Assembly: GCF_041381155.1 (NCBI RefSeq)
Contig: NC_091134.1
Coordinates: forward strand, 11,006,755-11,070,754
Reading direction: 5' to 3'
Origin: Argopecten irradians
Taxonomy: Eukaryota; Mollusca; Bivalvia; Pectinida; Pectinidae
DNA: 64,000 nt
The notes under the pieces are model-generated. The model had not been told where the DNA came from and ran no database searches. It worked only from the letters and a program-made list of their open reading frames with translations. Made by a program: the position numbers and the translations under genes. Positions 1 through 11,559 of the stretch are shown piece by piece (the first letter of the stretch is position 1; each line of letters begins with the position of its first letter).

Positions 1-388
1 GAACCCAAATCACTTCCCCTTCCGATAGCATTGGCTGTGTTCACTGTCACGGCGGCAATGACGTCATAAAGAGGCATGCCGAGATGTAAAAGTTTCGTCA
101 TCACGCGCGGCAAATCGTAAACCGGACCATCGAGATTTCCAGAATGAAGGTCAGTTCCTATGATATCTGGCCAAAAAGATTTTTTAGCGCACATTTCTGC
201 AACCGTCCAGCTAAATGAACCCTGACCGTGTCCTAGCTCAAACAGCACTCCTCTTTTCCGTGCTTCGATGACGTCATTAAGTATATCGCCTGTTTCCGGG
301 TCGATAATGGTACTAGGAAATCCGTGGTACGTGTGGGTATATATATCACCAGGCGCCATGTCGCGTGGGCAACAGAGGCGTCTGTCAC
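1..388 (-). CDS. Amidohydrolase, exon 5 (runs off the left edge)
   Basis: This exon covers residues 214 to about 342 and is still open at base 1. It encodes PGDIYTHTYHGF (His232 and His235, one of them the next metal ligand), the GVLFELGHGQGSFSW block, and IIGTDLHSGN, whose Asp293 is the catalytic general base. It ends in DVIAAVTVNTANAIGRGSDLG, the family's C-terminal helix region. With exons 1-4, every expected ligand (HxH, Lys, two His, Asp) is present, so the enzyme looks active. I expect roughly 50-90 further residues beyond the window. The acceptor is GATCTGCAG. The sequence is much more GC-rich than the surrounding introns. Confidence 0.88.
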
Positions 389-717
389 CTGCAGATCAAA
401 GAGAGATGCTGGTAAGATAATTTCCGGCATTTAGGATTGATACGCGAGACTGAAGTAATTAGTCATGACAGATATATTTACCCTTCTAGGTACACAGTAC
501 TGTTTATAGAACATGGTAAAATGTCAAGTTTTAAGCACGAATTCCAGAAAATAAAATAAAAATCAATTTACAACGTATTAATGATTAAAATAAAGCTTCT
601 CAAACAGCAATGTGACATGAGAAAATGTTTCTTGTCAGCTTGATTCGATAGAATGAAAGGACATATCATGTACCTAATTTAAGGACTATTTAAAGTAGAC
701 TTTGTTGTATTATTTAC

Positions 718-803
718 CTGCCGAGCCCTGTGTAGGTATTGATGATAATGTGTGATGAATCATCGTTGGCACCCTGCATTGTCTGCCCACCTCCATCGCC
801 CGT
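718..803 (-). CDS. Amidohydrolase, exon 4
   Basis: A short 86-bp exon encoding about residues 185-214. It contains RVPTMIHHTLSSIP; His201 or His202 corresponds to the first metal-ligand histidine after the bridging lysine. The acceptor is TTATAG and the donor is GTAAAT. It is too short to stand out as an ORF and was found by continuing the protein family alignment in phase. Confidence 0.85.
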
Positions 804-1039
804 CTATAATTCAAAGGTTTCATCATTAATAACTAATAAACTTAGTAAATAATGGAAAGGGACACCTTCTGTAAATGACAACTTGTAAAATACACATTAA
901 CTATCTTGAAGAAATCAGAATAAGCTGCTTGATTTTAATATCGGTATGACTGCTGCTGAAGCAACTTATCTTCTCTGGCTGTATTTACATTTTTTCTGTA
1001 CAATATCGTTGGGTCCTTTTATTTTATTTTTCGTTAATG

Positions 1040-1620
1040 TCTTAATGTTGTTGTTGTTGTTTTTTGTTGTTTTTTGTTGTTTTTGTTGTAGTTGTAGTAG
1101 TAGTTGTTGTTGTTGTTGTTTTTGTTGTTGTTTTTTGTTGTTGTTGTTGTAGTTGTAGTTGTTGTAGTTGTTGTTGTTGTTGTTTTTGTTGTTGTTGTTG
1201 TTGTTTTTGTTGTTGTTGTTAATGTTGTAGTTGTTGTTGTAGTTGTTGTTGTTGTAGTTGATGTTGTAGTTGTTGTTGTTATTGTTGTTGTTATTGTTGT
1301 TGTTGTTGTTGTTATTGTTGTTGTTGTTACTGTTGTTGTTGTTGTTGTGGTGATGGTTGTTGTTGTTGTAGTTGTAGTTGTTGTGGTGGTGGTTGTTGTT
1401 GTTGTAGTTATAGTTGTTGTTGTAGTTGTTGTTGTAGTTGTTGTTGTTGTTGTTGTAGTTGTTGTTGCTGTTGTTGTGGTTGTTGTTTTTGTTGTAGTTG
1501 TTGTTGTAGTTGTTGTTGTGGTGGTGGTGGTTGTTATTGTTGTTGTTGTTGTTGTGGTGGTGGTGGTGGTTGTTGTTGTTGTAGTTGTAGTTGTTGTTGT
1601 TGTTGTAGTTGTTGTTGTAG

Positions 1621-1678
<58 letters not shown>

Positions 1679-1740
1679 AGTTGCAGTTGTTGTTGTTGTT
1701 GTTGTTGTTGTAGTTGTTGTTGTAGTTGTAGTTGTAGTAG

Positions 1741-1788
<48 letters not shown>

Positions 1789-1845
1789 GTGTAGTTGTTG
1801 TTGTTGTAGTTGTTGTTGTTGTTGTAGTTGTAGTTGTTGTTGTAG

Positions 1846-1876
<31 letters not shown>

Positions 1877-1878
1877 AG

Positions 1879-1949
<71 letters not shown>

Positions 1950-1955
1950 GCTGCT
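1040..1955. repeat. TTG/CAA triplet microsatellite, about 0.9 kb
   Basis: An almost continuous TTG (plus strand) array with scattered TAG, GTGG, TTTTTG and ATTG variants. It fills most of amidohydrolase intron 3 (804-1958). The purest part is nearest exon 3 (about 1860-1950). On the gene strand it reads CAA and starts 6 bp inside the intron. The long poly-Val and poly-Cys frames it creates are not genes. Confidence 0.98.
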
Positions 1956-1958
1956 TAC

Positions 1959-2109
1959 CTATACACCTCCTGCTCGTTTTCCCCTTGGTTGGTTATACTT
2001 TCCGACAGCCTTGCTTTAACACCAATGATAATGTCCCGGTTTTGCTCCAGCACATCTCGACAGGCCTTCACATCCAGCTGATTCAGACAGTCAGACTCAC
2101 CACCAGGGG
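1959..2109 (-). CDS. Amidohydrolase, exon 3 (carboxylated-lysine exon)
   Basis: This exon covers about residues 135-185. It contains RDIIIGVKARLSES, in which Lys166 of GVKAR is the residue that is carboxylated to bridge the two metals in this family. The acceptor is TTTTGTAG and the donor is GTAAGC. The donor is followed almost at once by a CAA-type triplet array (seen as TTG on the plus strand), so the intron's 5' end is nearly pure microsatellite. The phase is one base in and two bases out, consistent with both neighbours. Confidence 0.87.
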
Positions 2110-2757
2110 CTACAAAAGTAAGATATTTTCCATAATTTCGATATAATTAACGATAACTGATAGTTATCCCGCGGTATATGTTCCTGTTTAGATACCAACT
2201 ATTCTTAGATACCTGCTCCACGAATTGGATAACTATTGTAGTATCGGTCGCTTCTGTTTGGGTTTAGTGAGTTAAAAGAGTAAGAGAAAAATAATCGGTA
2301 CCTTTGTCTTGTTATGAATACGCTGTAATTATTTATCTTCGTTTGGCTCAATTTTCTTACATAATAAAATTTCGTTTTTGGAAACCAGAAGGGGGTCTGT
2401 TGGAAACACAGAACCTTTGTAAACAGCGGGAAAACTTGATTCCCGATAGTATACTGGTATCGTAGACAATTATCTACATAAATATTTTAACAAACGAATA
2501 TTCAAACAAATTACTAAACCAGAAAAGAAATGACTTCTCTTGACGGTTTCTAAACCGAAAACATTATTGAATCTTGCACCCAGCAGACACGTTGTGATCC
2601 GGACATAGCCTCTTGGATCGCGAAGAAATGTCATGGGAGAGAAATAATTTCTAGACTGCCACGGAGTTTTTAGGGGTCTCGAAGAAATATCATAGGAAAA
2701 ATGATGATTGGCAAACCAGAACAGAACTATATAAAAGTATGTAGGAAACCAACTTAC

Positions 2758-2874
2758 CGCCCGAAGCACATCCTGCGGCCGCTAGTCCATGGGCTGCTAT
2801 GTGTAGGTAACAGAGTACTCGTGTCTTACTCCGCTCCGCAATAAACTTACGAAGGCCAAGGAAGGTTGACGAGC
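2758..2874 (-). CDS. Amidohydrolase, exon 2
   Basis: This exon covers residues 96-135. It reads from GSSTFLGLRKFI to HIAAHGLAAAGCASG, the family block that follows the DAGSAG strand. The acceptor is a clean CACAG and the donor is GTAAGT. It opens with two bases that complete the glycine codon begun in exon 1 and ends with one base carried into exon 3. The reading frame stays open throughout only in this phase. Confidence 0.85.
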
Positions 2875-3200
2875 CTGTGGAATACAGACGCGTATTTGTT
2901 TTACTCTAGAGAGTAAAGGTAAAAGGCAAAAGACTTGAGAACATATTTTCGTGTCGATTTCTCATCACATGCCATAATTCCCAGAAGATAACAAATGGTT
3001 TTATCTATACTTAGAGCAACAAAGAAGTTCCTATGAATGCTTACTTTCAATTAAACATTCCTAAACCAATATACAAAATTCTAAAGCCTTACGATATGTT
3101 TAGTTACCTTATGTAAAGACTTTTAAACCATTCTGCTCTCGATCCTTTAATCTTTTTATTCAAAACTAATCCAATGACACATTGTATTTTTTTCATACTA

Positions 3201-3960
3201 TCTATTTGGATTGGAGACTTTTCTTGTCCTGCCTATTTATTGGATCGGAGACTTTTCTTGTCCTGCCTATTTATTGGATTTGAGTCTTTTCTTGTCTTAC
3301 CTATTTATTGGATTGGAGACTTTTCTTGTCTTGCCTATTTATTGGATTGGAGACTTTTCATATCCTGCCTATTTATTACATCGGATACTTTTCTTGGTTC
3401 TGCCTATTTAATGGATTGGAGACTTTTCTTGCACTGCATATTTATTGGATAAGAGACTTTTCTTGTCCTGCCTATTTATTGGATTTGGGACTTTTCTTGC
3501 CATGCATATTTATTGGATTTGAGACTTTTCTTGTCTTGCATATTTGTTTGATTGGAGACTTTTCTTGTTCTGCCTATTTATTGGACCAGAGACTATTCTT
3601 TCCTGCCTATTTATTGGATAAGAGACTTTTCTTGTACTGCATATTTATTGGATTTGGGACTTTTCTTGTCTTGCGTATCTATTGGATATGGGACTTTTCT
3701 TGTTCTGCATATTTATTGGACCAGAGACTTTTCTTTCCTGCTTATTTATTGGAATGGAGAATGTTCTTGTTATGCCTGCTTATTGTATTGGAGACTTTTC
3801 TTGTCCTGCCTATTTATTGGACCAGAGACTATTCTTGCAAGCCTATTTATTGGATCGGAGACTTTTCTTGTCCTGCCTATTTATTTGATTAGAGTCTTTT
3901 CTTGTCGGTCTATTTATTAGATCGGATATTTTTTGTCCTGCAAATTCATTAGATTGAATA
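3201..3960. repeat. 34-bp minisatellite, about 22 copies, in amidohydrolase intron 1
   Basis: The unit is near GGAGACTTTTCTTGTC followed by CTGCCTATTTATTGGATT, 34 bp. Copies vary at TTGTC/TTGCC, GCCT/GCAT and GGAGAC/GAGTC/GGGAC. It lies within the large first intron (2875-5335); the rest of that intron shows nothing I can identify. Confidence 0.97.
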
Positions 3961-5335
3961 CTTTGCTGTGTATGTTTTGTTGTCGTTTTGTTGTCGCAGA
4001 TGGGTAAGGATCTAGATATCGATTCTGCATTCATCTGCGTACGTGTGTTGAGAAGAATAAAGAAATCCAGGAGTATTGTAGAACTCCATTCAATGACAAC
4101 TAAAATTCTAAATGGTAACTTTTAGAGAAACACAAGGAAGAGTTGTTGGTGGATGGTGTATAGGACGCATGGAAGATACTGATTATAGAAGATATTACCA
4201 CCTCGGACATGGAAATATATGTCCTTTGTCAAATGTTTTCAGATGGAATGCATGATTCCACGAACTGTGTCAAGGAGAGTGTTGCTTTCCATACCGACCA
4301 TTTAATATTTATTTGTTGTCATTATGATCAATGCTCCTCCATTAGACGGTGTTGTAACGTTTGACGTCAAGATTTTGACCGGTTAATGAGTGATCTGTAA
4401 ATCTCATGTCTACGGTATCTAAGCAGATTTTGAAAAAAAATTGCTGGTAACAAGTAATGTATCCTATCCTTCAAAATCTGATGTAGTGATTCTTAAATCC
4501 GTACACCGATACAATTCAGTACTGGTACTATTACAAAATACAATGGTACACAGTGCGTGTTGTTTCTGTATTTGTCTCTAGAACAAATCTGGAGGAAGGA
4601 TGTTTAGACTTTTCCTCTGAAGGATTATTGTAAATTAACTTAATTTAACGATAATATAATTTAGCAATTTAATAAAATAGTTCTAATTCACTTTTTCACG
4701 GCGATAGATTTATTCAGCCCTTAAATCTACTTATCTACGAAAAGGTGTGGTTCTTCTTATTGACCGTTAACTTTAAAATAGCATTATTTCAATGCAATGT
4801 CACATAGTTGCCAGGAATTACATAAATCATCTTAAACATTGTATGATTCAACTAGTATAGTCATTTGACTACCCCAGAACACAAACTATTCACAAACATA
4901 TTTACATATTTACGAGGATCTCGTTTTAAAATAATATCAACCAATGTTTGTTTTAATGATTGGTAGAACGGATTATTCTACACTTTAAATAACATTAGAC
5001 GATATGTCAAATATATCTCAAGCTCAATAAATACTTCTTTCCACTGTGTCTCTGCATAACTTCATAGTATGCATGAAATATACACGTAAAATAATAAAGG
5101 TGATTTTGACCTGAAACAGTACATAAACGTGGTGTACCAGTTTTCTACTTATTGCCAACTGTCCTACGTGATTTAGCACAGACCGTAGGTCGATGGTTTT
5201 TTTCGGGTACTAATAGTTTTTCACTTCACCCAAAGGCTACAGCAAAAATCAAAATCAAACTGATCCATACACATTACATCACTTTCAAAGACAAGCATAC
5301 ATAAAACAAGGAGTTCAGCATTCCTAACAACCTGC

Positions 5336-5621
5336 CTGCACTTCCGGCATCCACAATGGTTGTCACACCACGGGATAGACATCGCTCGTCCGGATTAACT
5401 CCGAGGGGTGTGGCGTACTGGTAACAGTGCACGTGTCCGTCAATAAGCCCTGGTGTCACCAGGCAACCCTCGGCGTTAAACTCTTCTTTCCCAGTAACCT
5501 GCAACCCCTCTCCGACTGAATGGATAACGTCCTGGTGTACTGCTACATCCCCAATAATGTCGATTCCATTTTTAGGATCGATTATTCGGCCCCCACGAAT
5601 GACACAATCGACAACCACCAT
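5336..5621 (-). CDS. Amidohydrolase (deacetylase/dihydroorotase-like), exon 1
   Basis: This is the N-terminal coding exon of an amidohydrolase-superfamily enzyme, residues 1-95 plus one base. It encodes the beta-sandwich start (IRGGRIIDPKNG) and the first metal-binding strand, GLIDGHVH, whose HxH is at residues 63 and 65. It ends in TTIVDAGSA, typical of the bacterial Atu3266/EF_0837/Oant_2987 deacetylase group. Family members hydrolyse acyl or cyclic amide-like bonds with one or two divalent metals; the animal substrate is unknown. I chose the Met at 5621 because family homology begins there and a TATA-like run lies 60-75 bp upstream. In-frame ATGs at 5675 and 5687 would add up to 22 unconserved residues. 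The 3' end is placed at a GC donor (5335-5334), because only that keeps phase with exon 2. Confidence 0.85.
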
Positions 5622-5683
5622 TACGTCTGATCTATGGCAAGACGTTCTGTAAAGTATGGAACAGTGCCGAGACATGGCAAGTA

Positions 5684-5695
5684 CCATATATATAG
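5684..5695 (-). promoter_or_regulatory. TATA-like box upstream of the amidohydrolase
   Basis: A minus-strand CTATATATATGG run lies 63-74 bp upstream of the chosen start codon at 5621. A transcript beginning about 30 bp downstream would exclude the ATGs at 5687 and 5675, which supports the internal start. TA runs are common in this AT-rich DNA, so the support is weak. Confidence 0.3.
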
Positions 5696-5699
5696 ATAA

Positions 5700-7341
5700 A
5701 GGAGGAAGGCATTATGTAAAATATGGAATATGACACCAACTACATCGTATAGACATGCAGAAAATCAGTAAATTTCATACTTTGTTCACTTCAATCTAGT
5801 AATGTGTTCATTTCGTAATATTTTCCCTCTTTGTGTACACAATGACATAACGCAGACGAATCTGGCTTGAGAGTTTATTATGTGACCTAGTTATTTACCT
5901 GTGTAGTCACTGTCCTGTCAATGTGTTCCCATTTACACATGACCTTAACCTTGACATACAGATAAGTACGTACACACGTTCACTGTCTTTATCGTAATGT
6001 CCAATACTCATTGATAACCGAATTTCTTACTGAAGACATCTACTCGCACTGGATACATATTAGGAATCTTGGTTATTTTGTCGTGTTCTTTAAAAGCACA
6101 TTTTGACACTCTATACGAATGTATATTCTTGTCCATATTATATGCCCCTCCCCATTCTGATAACAAATTTCGTTAGTCCTAAGTACAGTTTTCGTTCGGT
6201 CATTAGGACTTTACTGAATAATAAACCAAGGCCACCTCTCCTTATGTCATTGTAGGACCAAAAATATCTACGGTATCTTGTTATCATTCCCATTGAGTCA
6301 TTCGTGGTCACGTGTGTCATAGAGATTGGCTACTCCGCCATGTACCTCTGTATGTGCTAAAGAGTTTTTAGATAAACTGCTAAAAAGTTAAATAAAGCAA
6401 ACAAGTTTGATGTGTTGATAGTTCAGTACTTTTTAGATGGTTTGAGTACAATTTTGGATAGAAAAAATAATGCTTTTAAGTTATATATCAATAAAACAAA
6501 ATGCACTTCCGGTTTTTAATGTCGGATTTTCCAAAAACCAGGTAGAATTGCTGATTTTCAGGCTTTCAAAAATCACATTAAATAACATCAATCGGGAAAA
6601 CTGTTAACATCAAACCATGATTTAATGTTTAAACTGTGTGTAGATGCAAAAATATAATGTTTAAAAGAATACATTTTAAAGTAGTTAGCCAAGGGGAAAT
6701 GCCTATGAACCGGAGGTCCCGCTGCCTGTCAACAAAGACAAACGAAGGAGTTTCCAATCTATGTATTTATGTTTCTGGATAAACAAAGTAACCGATAAGT
6801 CCACTTTATTATTAAGCAGTGTTTATATCAATAGAAGATCATGTCAGTCTGACATTATCATGATCGCACCACCTCCCACCTTTCGTTCCAACAGCCGGGA
6901 CACACCATACTCTATAAAAGTGGTAGCTCAACGCGTGTCCTACGCTCATATTTATAACCGGGACAAGGACGTAAAGCGACAAGTGAGGCTTATTCTGTTA
7001 CGTAACCACGAAGCAAAATATGGCATAAATATATTGTTTCATGCGACATATAAACATAAAATTATGAGAGAAAAAAATCTACGACACTGTAAAGTATTTT
7101 AATTGAAACCGTTGAAATCCCAAATATATCGTATAGCAATACCATTCAGAAGGTGCAATATGTACAATACACTCATACCAGAGCTAATGCCATGTGTGTT
7201 AAACAAATGCAATACATAACCACCGAGGAGTTTTTAGACAGGAGTATGCACATAATACGGCAAACACACTACCATAAAAGCTATTTGAGTAGTTCTAGAC
7301 AAAAGTGCTTTACTACACTAGTAAGGGTCAGAGTTTGGTAT
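5700..7341. other. Intergenic, no gene seen
   Basis: AT-rich sequence upstream of the amidohydrolase. Short open frames are present, but none has a recognisable protein family, supporting splice sites or coding-like composition. Confidence 0.6.
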
Positions 7342-7483
7342 ACAAGACATTAGTCCGCTAAACCTACCTATATTATCAGGCTTTTTTATTTATTTATTTT
7401 TTTTTTTTTTGCCTAATATATATTTGCCTAATATATAAAAAAAGCCTAATAATATAGGCAGGTTTAGCGAACTAACAAGACAT
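7342..7483. mobile_element. Foldback MITE with 9-bp target duplication
   Basis: Two arms of about 38 bp (7351-7388 and 7437-7474) are inverted copies reading TAGTYCGCTAAACC, then CTATATTATYAGGC, then a T run. A T-rich spacer separates them. The direct repeat ACAAGACAT flanks the pair at 7342-7350 and 7475-7483. The element itself is 124 bp and has no coding capacity. A 9-bp target duplication with long arms fits Mutator-like or Merlin-like elements; the superfamily is not certain. Confidence 0.8.
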
Positions 7484-7694
7484 CTGACCACACCGTGTAA
7501 TGGCGTACAGCGAGCGAGTTTGTACATTTCACACACCTTTAACCACAGTGTGCTTTTCTGGCTTATCATAGTAAAACCAACCAATCTAATTTCATTACAA
7601 CTGGTTTGTTTCCGATATATGTGCAAATTTTAATGTGTTTTCAGACTGAATTGTTATTTATAAATCAAATCTGGTTAACGTTCACAATAAAAAT

Positions 7695-7960
7695 TATTTT
7701 GCCAATTGTCAGTATAATGTGACTGGATGGGATGTGCTCGTTTGATTTCTTTTAATGTGGCAGCATGCTTCAGAGATAACACTGTAAAAAGGGCAAGAGT
7801 ACAAAGAGATACATCACGGCCATACTGCAGCCTTCCATTTGAATACTATGTCCGCAGTAGTCTGCGGTTCTATTGGCACAGGGCGACTGAACGGCAGAAT
7901 ACCACACGGGTAAGACAACAAAAGGGCATAATACTAATTTGCAACCGCCATTTGCATGAC
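7695..7960. repeat. Dispersed bivalve repeat, family A copy 1
   Basis: The sequence TTGTCAGTATAATGTGACTGG, then GCATGCTTCAG, then a stretch with GATACATC and ATACTGCAGCC, is shared with the copy at 21241-21565. It matches a consensus I recognise from bivalve genomes. The 89-codon frame at 7727-7996 lies on it and is probably not a gene. Confidence 0.6.
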
Positions 7961-10900
7961 AACGTCAAAACGGACTTGATGCGCATGTTTCTTTAGGGTA
8001 GAATCAGTACAAATACCAAAGGATTAGTATTTTCTGACATCTATGAAATTTCGGGGTTTTTTTTCTCTCCAATTTACAAGAAGGCGGTACCCCCTCCTCT
8101 CCCTCTGGCAGTTACATGACATAAACAGACTAGAATTCTCCACGTGAGTTTAATTAAGATCTGTTTCTGTCATTTGAATGGAAACTGAATCCCAAATTAA
8201 TACGAAACGCGCGTTACATGACAAACTGAGTAGGAAACGGTAGTTATCGATCTCCCTTATAGTGAACATGTCAAAGTCTTATTAAATCACTTTCTGTGTA
8301 ACTCGGTGAAAGTAGCGGCGTCGTCCGGTTGATGAAGTACTAGCGTACACGACCAGGAATACCGTATGTCATTGTAAATGGCAAAGTAATGGAAAGAAAA
8401 GGCAGTAAATGATAACAAGCCAATTATAAAAGATATATAGAGGTTTTTTCCCCAACTTATATTAGATGTGAAATGTAACTCACCTTCCGTCATTCTTGTT
8501 CGTTGTGTTTCCTATTTTAGCATCAAATAATATCGACTGAAAAGTATTGGTGAGGTTACCATGGCTTAACAGTGGAACACTTCGACCAGCTGTACATATA
8601 TAAAGAAAAAAACAGTAATTTATTTGTTTTGGGTCAGATATGGCTTGAGAACTAATATCGGCGATAGGTCGTAGAGATTATGCGCAAATCCTAAAAAAGA
8701 TTTCCCTTGCAGATCCTGCAGACATAATTATCGCAATCTGTCTTGGTATCAAAGCAGTAGGTGTGAGGACTTCTGTGAATACTTCTACAGGAGTAATAAA
8801 AGATACACCAAATAGATATATGACTTCTGTTTTAAGCAGCATCCATTTTGTTCGCTTTCGGAATAAAGTATTTTTTAAGGTTTCAAAATTGATTTTATTC
8901 CCCAGCAAATTAGAAGGATGCCAGGGTTGGGACCATGGGTTCATCCCTCTTACAACATATAGACTCTCACAGGAGGGCTCTTTCACTCCTTTTACTCGAT
9001 CGCTTTCATTTCATCACATTTGATTTGCTCCATTCATTCGACAAGCTTATTCATACAAATACAAATAAAGATCTATAAATTAAATTTAGGGAATAAAGTA
9101 TGGAACAACTCCATGTGACTTAAAATATCCCAATAAAATATATATGGCTATATTTGGCTGCGCATGATGCTTTTAACATTGTAACAGAGCTGAAGGAAAG
9201 AGTTTGCCTTACTTCTCAGACAAAAGGCAACTTTTAATGGCAGTTGATGAATATATAAATTCAATTTTGGAGAAAGGGTGTACAGTATTATGTTCCATCA
9301 GGGCGACAAAGATTAAACATAGGTTCACTGACATTGGTGTTTGACTGAACATCGCTGATACACGTAGATGAATACCGCACCATATCAACGATTTGACTTA
9401 GTATCAAACGTTGGTTGGTTTGTTGACTTAAGTCCTAATAACAACTAAGGTTAATAAAGAACGACATCTCCAATATGCAATGTGTGTGAATTAATGTATC
9501 TTTTGGGAGGCTGCGGTATATTCTAATAGTATGTCTCTAGCACTTTTTATGGTGCTATATATCACTTCAAATTTCAAATTATTTTATTGCATGAAGTTTT
9601 TCAACCTATTTGAACAAATATTAGAATATCATCCAGATATAAATGGCATACATACAGGACACTGCACCAATGCAATGAGAATGGACATAATTACATTACT
9701 TATTTTCTCAGAGTAGTTGTATTATACTCAGAATATTACATTAACTCCTTTACATTTGTATTACGTAAACCTAATTTGAATACGGATGATTTTCTCCCAT
9801 TTTTATCTCTTTATAAATGATTTTTTTAATATCTTGATGAATCAGACATAAAAATAACACATATCAAAAAAAAAACAAGAAAGAAAAAATCACGATGAAG
9901 TTCACAAAACTTACAAATGCTTCTTACTATATTGCGTATACCGCCAGAGACACCGCATACCCCACCCCACACACTCACATTATAGTTGTAAAGCACGAAC
10001 CAGTCGCCAGAGGCACCGCACAACACAGTCGCCGACCCTCTTTATGAACTCTTAGCTAAAACATATTTCGATGCACTGCCGAGACATCACTTCAGCGTGG
10101 CAGTATTACTCTTTGAGTACGTATAGTAATTTTAGGTTGTTAATAATACGTTAATCTAATAAAACAAACAAAAACAGACCAGGGACTTTTAAGATATCAG
10201 TGAGGATTCGACTTCCCTAACAGTGGCGTCAAACACACGTCCGGTGGATATAGACTTTTAGCACTTAGGGAGACAATGAAAATATGGAAGAATCACCAAG
10301 TTTAGTCACCAAAACAGATCGAGTCTCAGTGATATGGTCGATGTAGATCAAGGGTGAAGAAATTTCCTATATTTGGAATACCGGTTTGATGTAAGACTGA
10401 TCGATTCCAAAAATATCAGGAGATATATGTCCAGGTACAGGAAGTACTCAAGATGGGATCCTCCTTCCCAACCCCATCGGTAAGTCCATAGTAAGGATTT
10501 GCTATCTAGGCATGAGCTTCTACCTCGCCTGGCATGACCACTTATGGTGTATGACTTCACTTCATTGAAAATAATGCTACTAAATTAACAGTCAGTGTGT
10601 TACTGACAAAGTGGTCAAGAGTATCTCAATGGTTTCGTATTCCTGGCTACGGATTTCAATGTGACGAAGCTAAGACTGGCGATGACGATGAGTTAATAAC
10701 ATGAAAGAAACGGTATGTTTCCGCCTATAATAAGAGTCTAGAGACATGTTTGAGGATCACCGACACTATGTTGGTCATCCATTCTTGGTCTAAGAAAGAG
10801 AAAGAACAGGAGCGGCAGCCAACAAAGGTATACTGGTACTTTAATCATCTTTGATGAAGTTCTGGAATGGACGGTAGTCTTCTGCTATAGTTCAAAAGGA

Positions 10901-11376
10901 ATTATGCATACAGATAAGAAGCATGGTGGATTGTGTTCTCAGACATTATTCAGACAAATTTATGCTCGGATGTTCCCATATGGGCATAGCTGGCCAATTG
11001 ACAGTTACATTGGAAGCAACACTGGGGAAAGGCATAAGATAGAAAACATAGAAAAGAAGATAACGAATGGATGGTTGGCTAAAGACATAATAAGTGGAGA
11101 CTAGATATACGGGTGTTCCTGCCTGTTCAACATGTAGGTTGTACCTTTGGACGTGATGGGCAGTTGCAGGAAACCAAGTGTGAATCCACTCTGGAAAACA
11201 GCATATGGCTGGATTTGGTCGATGTGACATGAGACATGAACTGAAATGTATGTATAGAAGGGCAATGACTTAGCCAGTTGCTATTTCGAGGAGATTCTGG
11301 GGTAGTAGAAACATCCAATGAAAGGTGAACATTTTGTGGCGTCTATCGAGATTGTATTTTCTTGAGCTTCACTTTT
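7961..11376. other. Intergenic, no gene seen
   Basis: No convincing gene. Short frames occur on both strands (for example 8678-8986 minus, 102 codons) but show no recognisable domain. Around 10068-10170 there is a decayed fragment that resembles the tail of repeat family A (TTGTTAATAATACG, then an AAACAAACAAAAA run). Confidence 0.5.
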
Positions 11377-11559
11377 GACTTTCATATACAGCGACATGAA
11401 TGCTGAAGGAATAGATCTAAGCGGCGAGCTTGGCTTTCAGAATGGCGACAAAAGAAGAATTTATCGTAGTGCCATACTATTTACACGTCTAAAACTATCA
11501 AAATACTTGCCGTATTTGCTGTTTGTCAGCTATGGCCATCAAATGATAAAACCGATAGA

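Larger units (their letters stand above)
1..5621 (-). other. Gene span: amidohydrolase/deacetylase-like, 5 exons, 3' partial
   Basis: The exons run on the minus strand, from 5' to 3': 5336-5621, 2758-2874, 1959-2109, 718-803 and 1-388. Introns 2-4 are GT-AG; intron 1 appears to be GC-AG. The family is probably COG3964-like (deacetylases and lactonases acting on acetyl-mandelate in the bacterial members studied). It could also be a more divergent dihydroorotase-like enzyme. The protein shows no signal peptide in the chosen reading, so a cytosolic location is likely. The introns at 389-717 and 2110-2757 show nothing notable. Confidence 0.85.

Noticed and set aside
1104-2081. 325-codon poly-valine frame and a poly-cysteine frame
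   Set aside because: Pure by-products of the TTG array; no protein-like sequence, and it lies inside an intron of the opposite strand.
3174-3920. Hydrophobic frames with LFLSCLFIG repeats resembling membrane segments
   Set aside because: Translation of the 34-bp minisatellite within an intron.
8287-8493. 68-codon minus frame with one hydrophobic segment
   Set aside because: No family match, no splice support, AT-rich composition like its surroundings.
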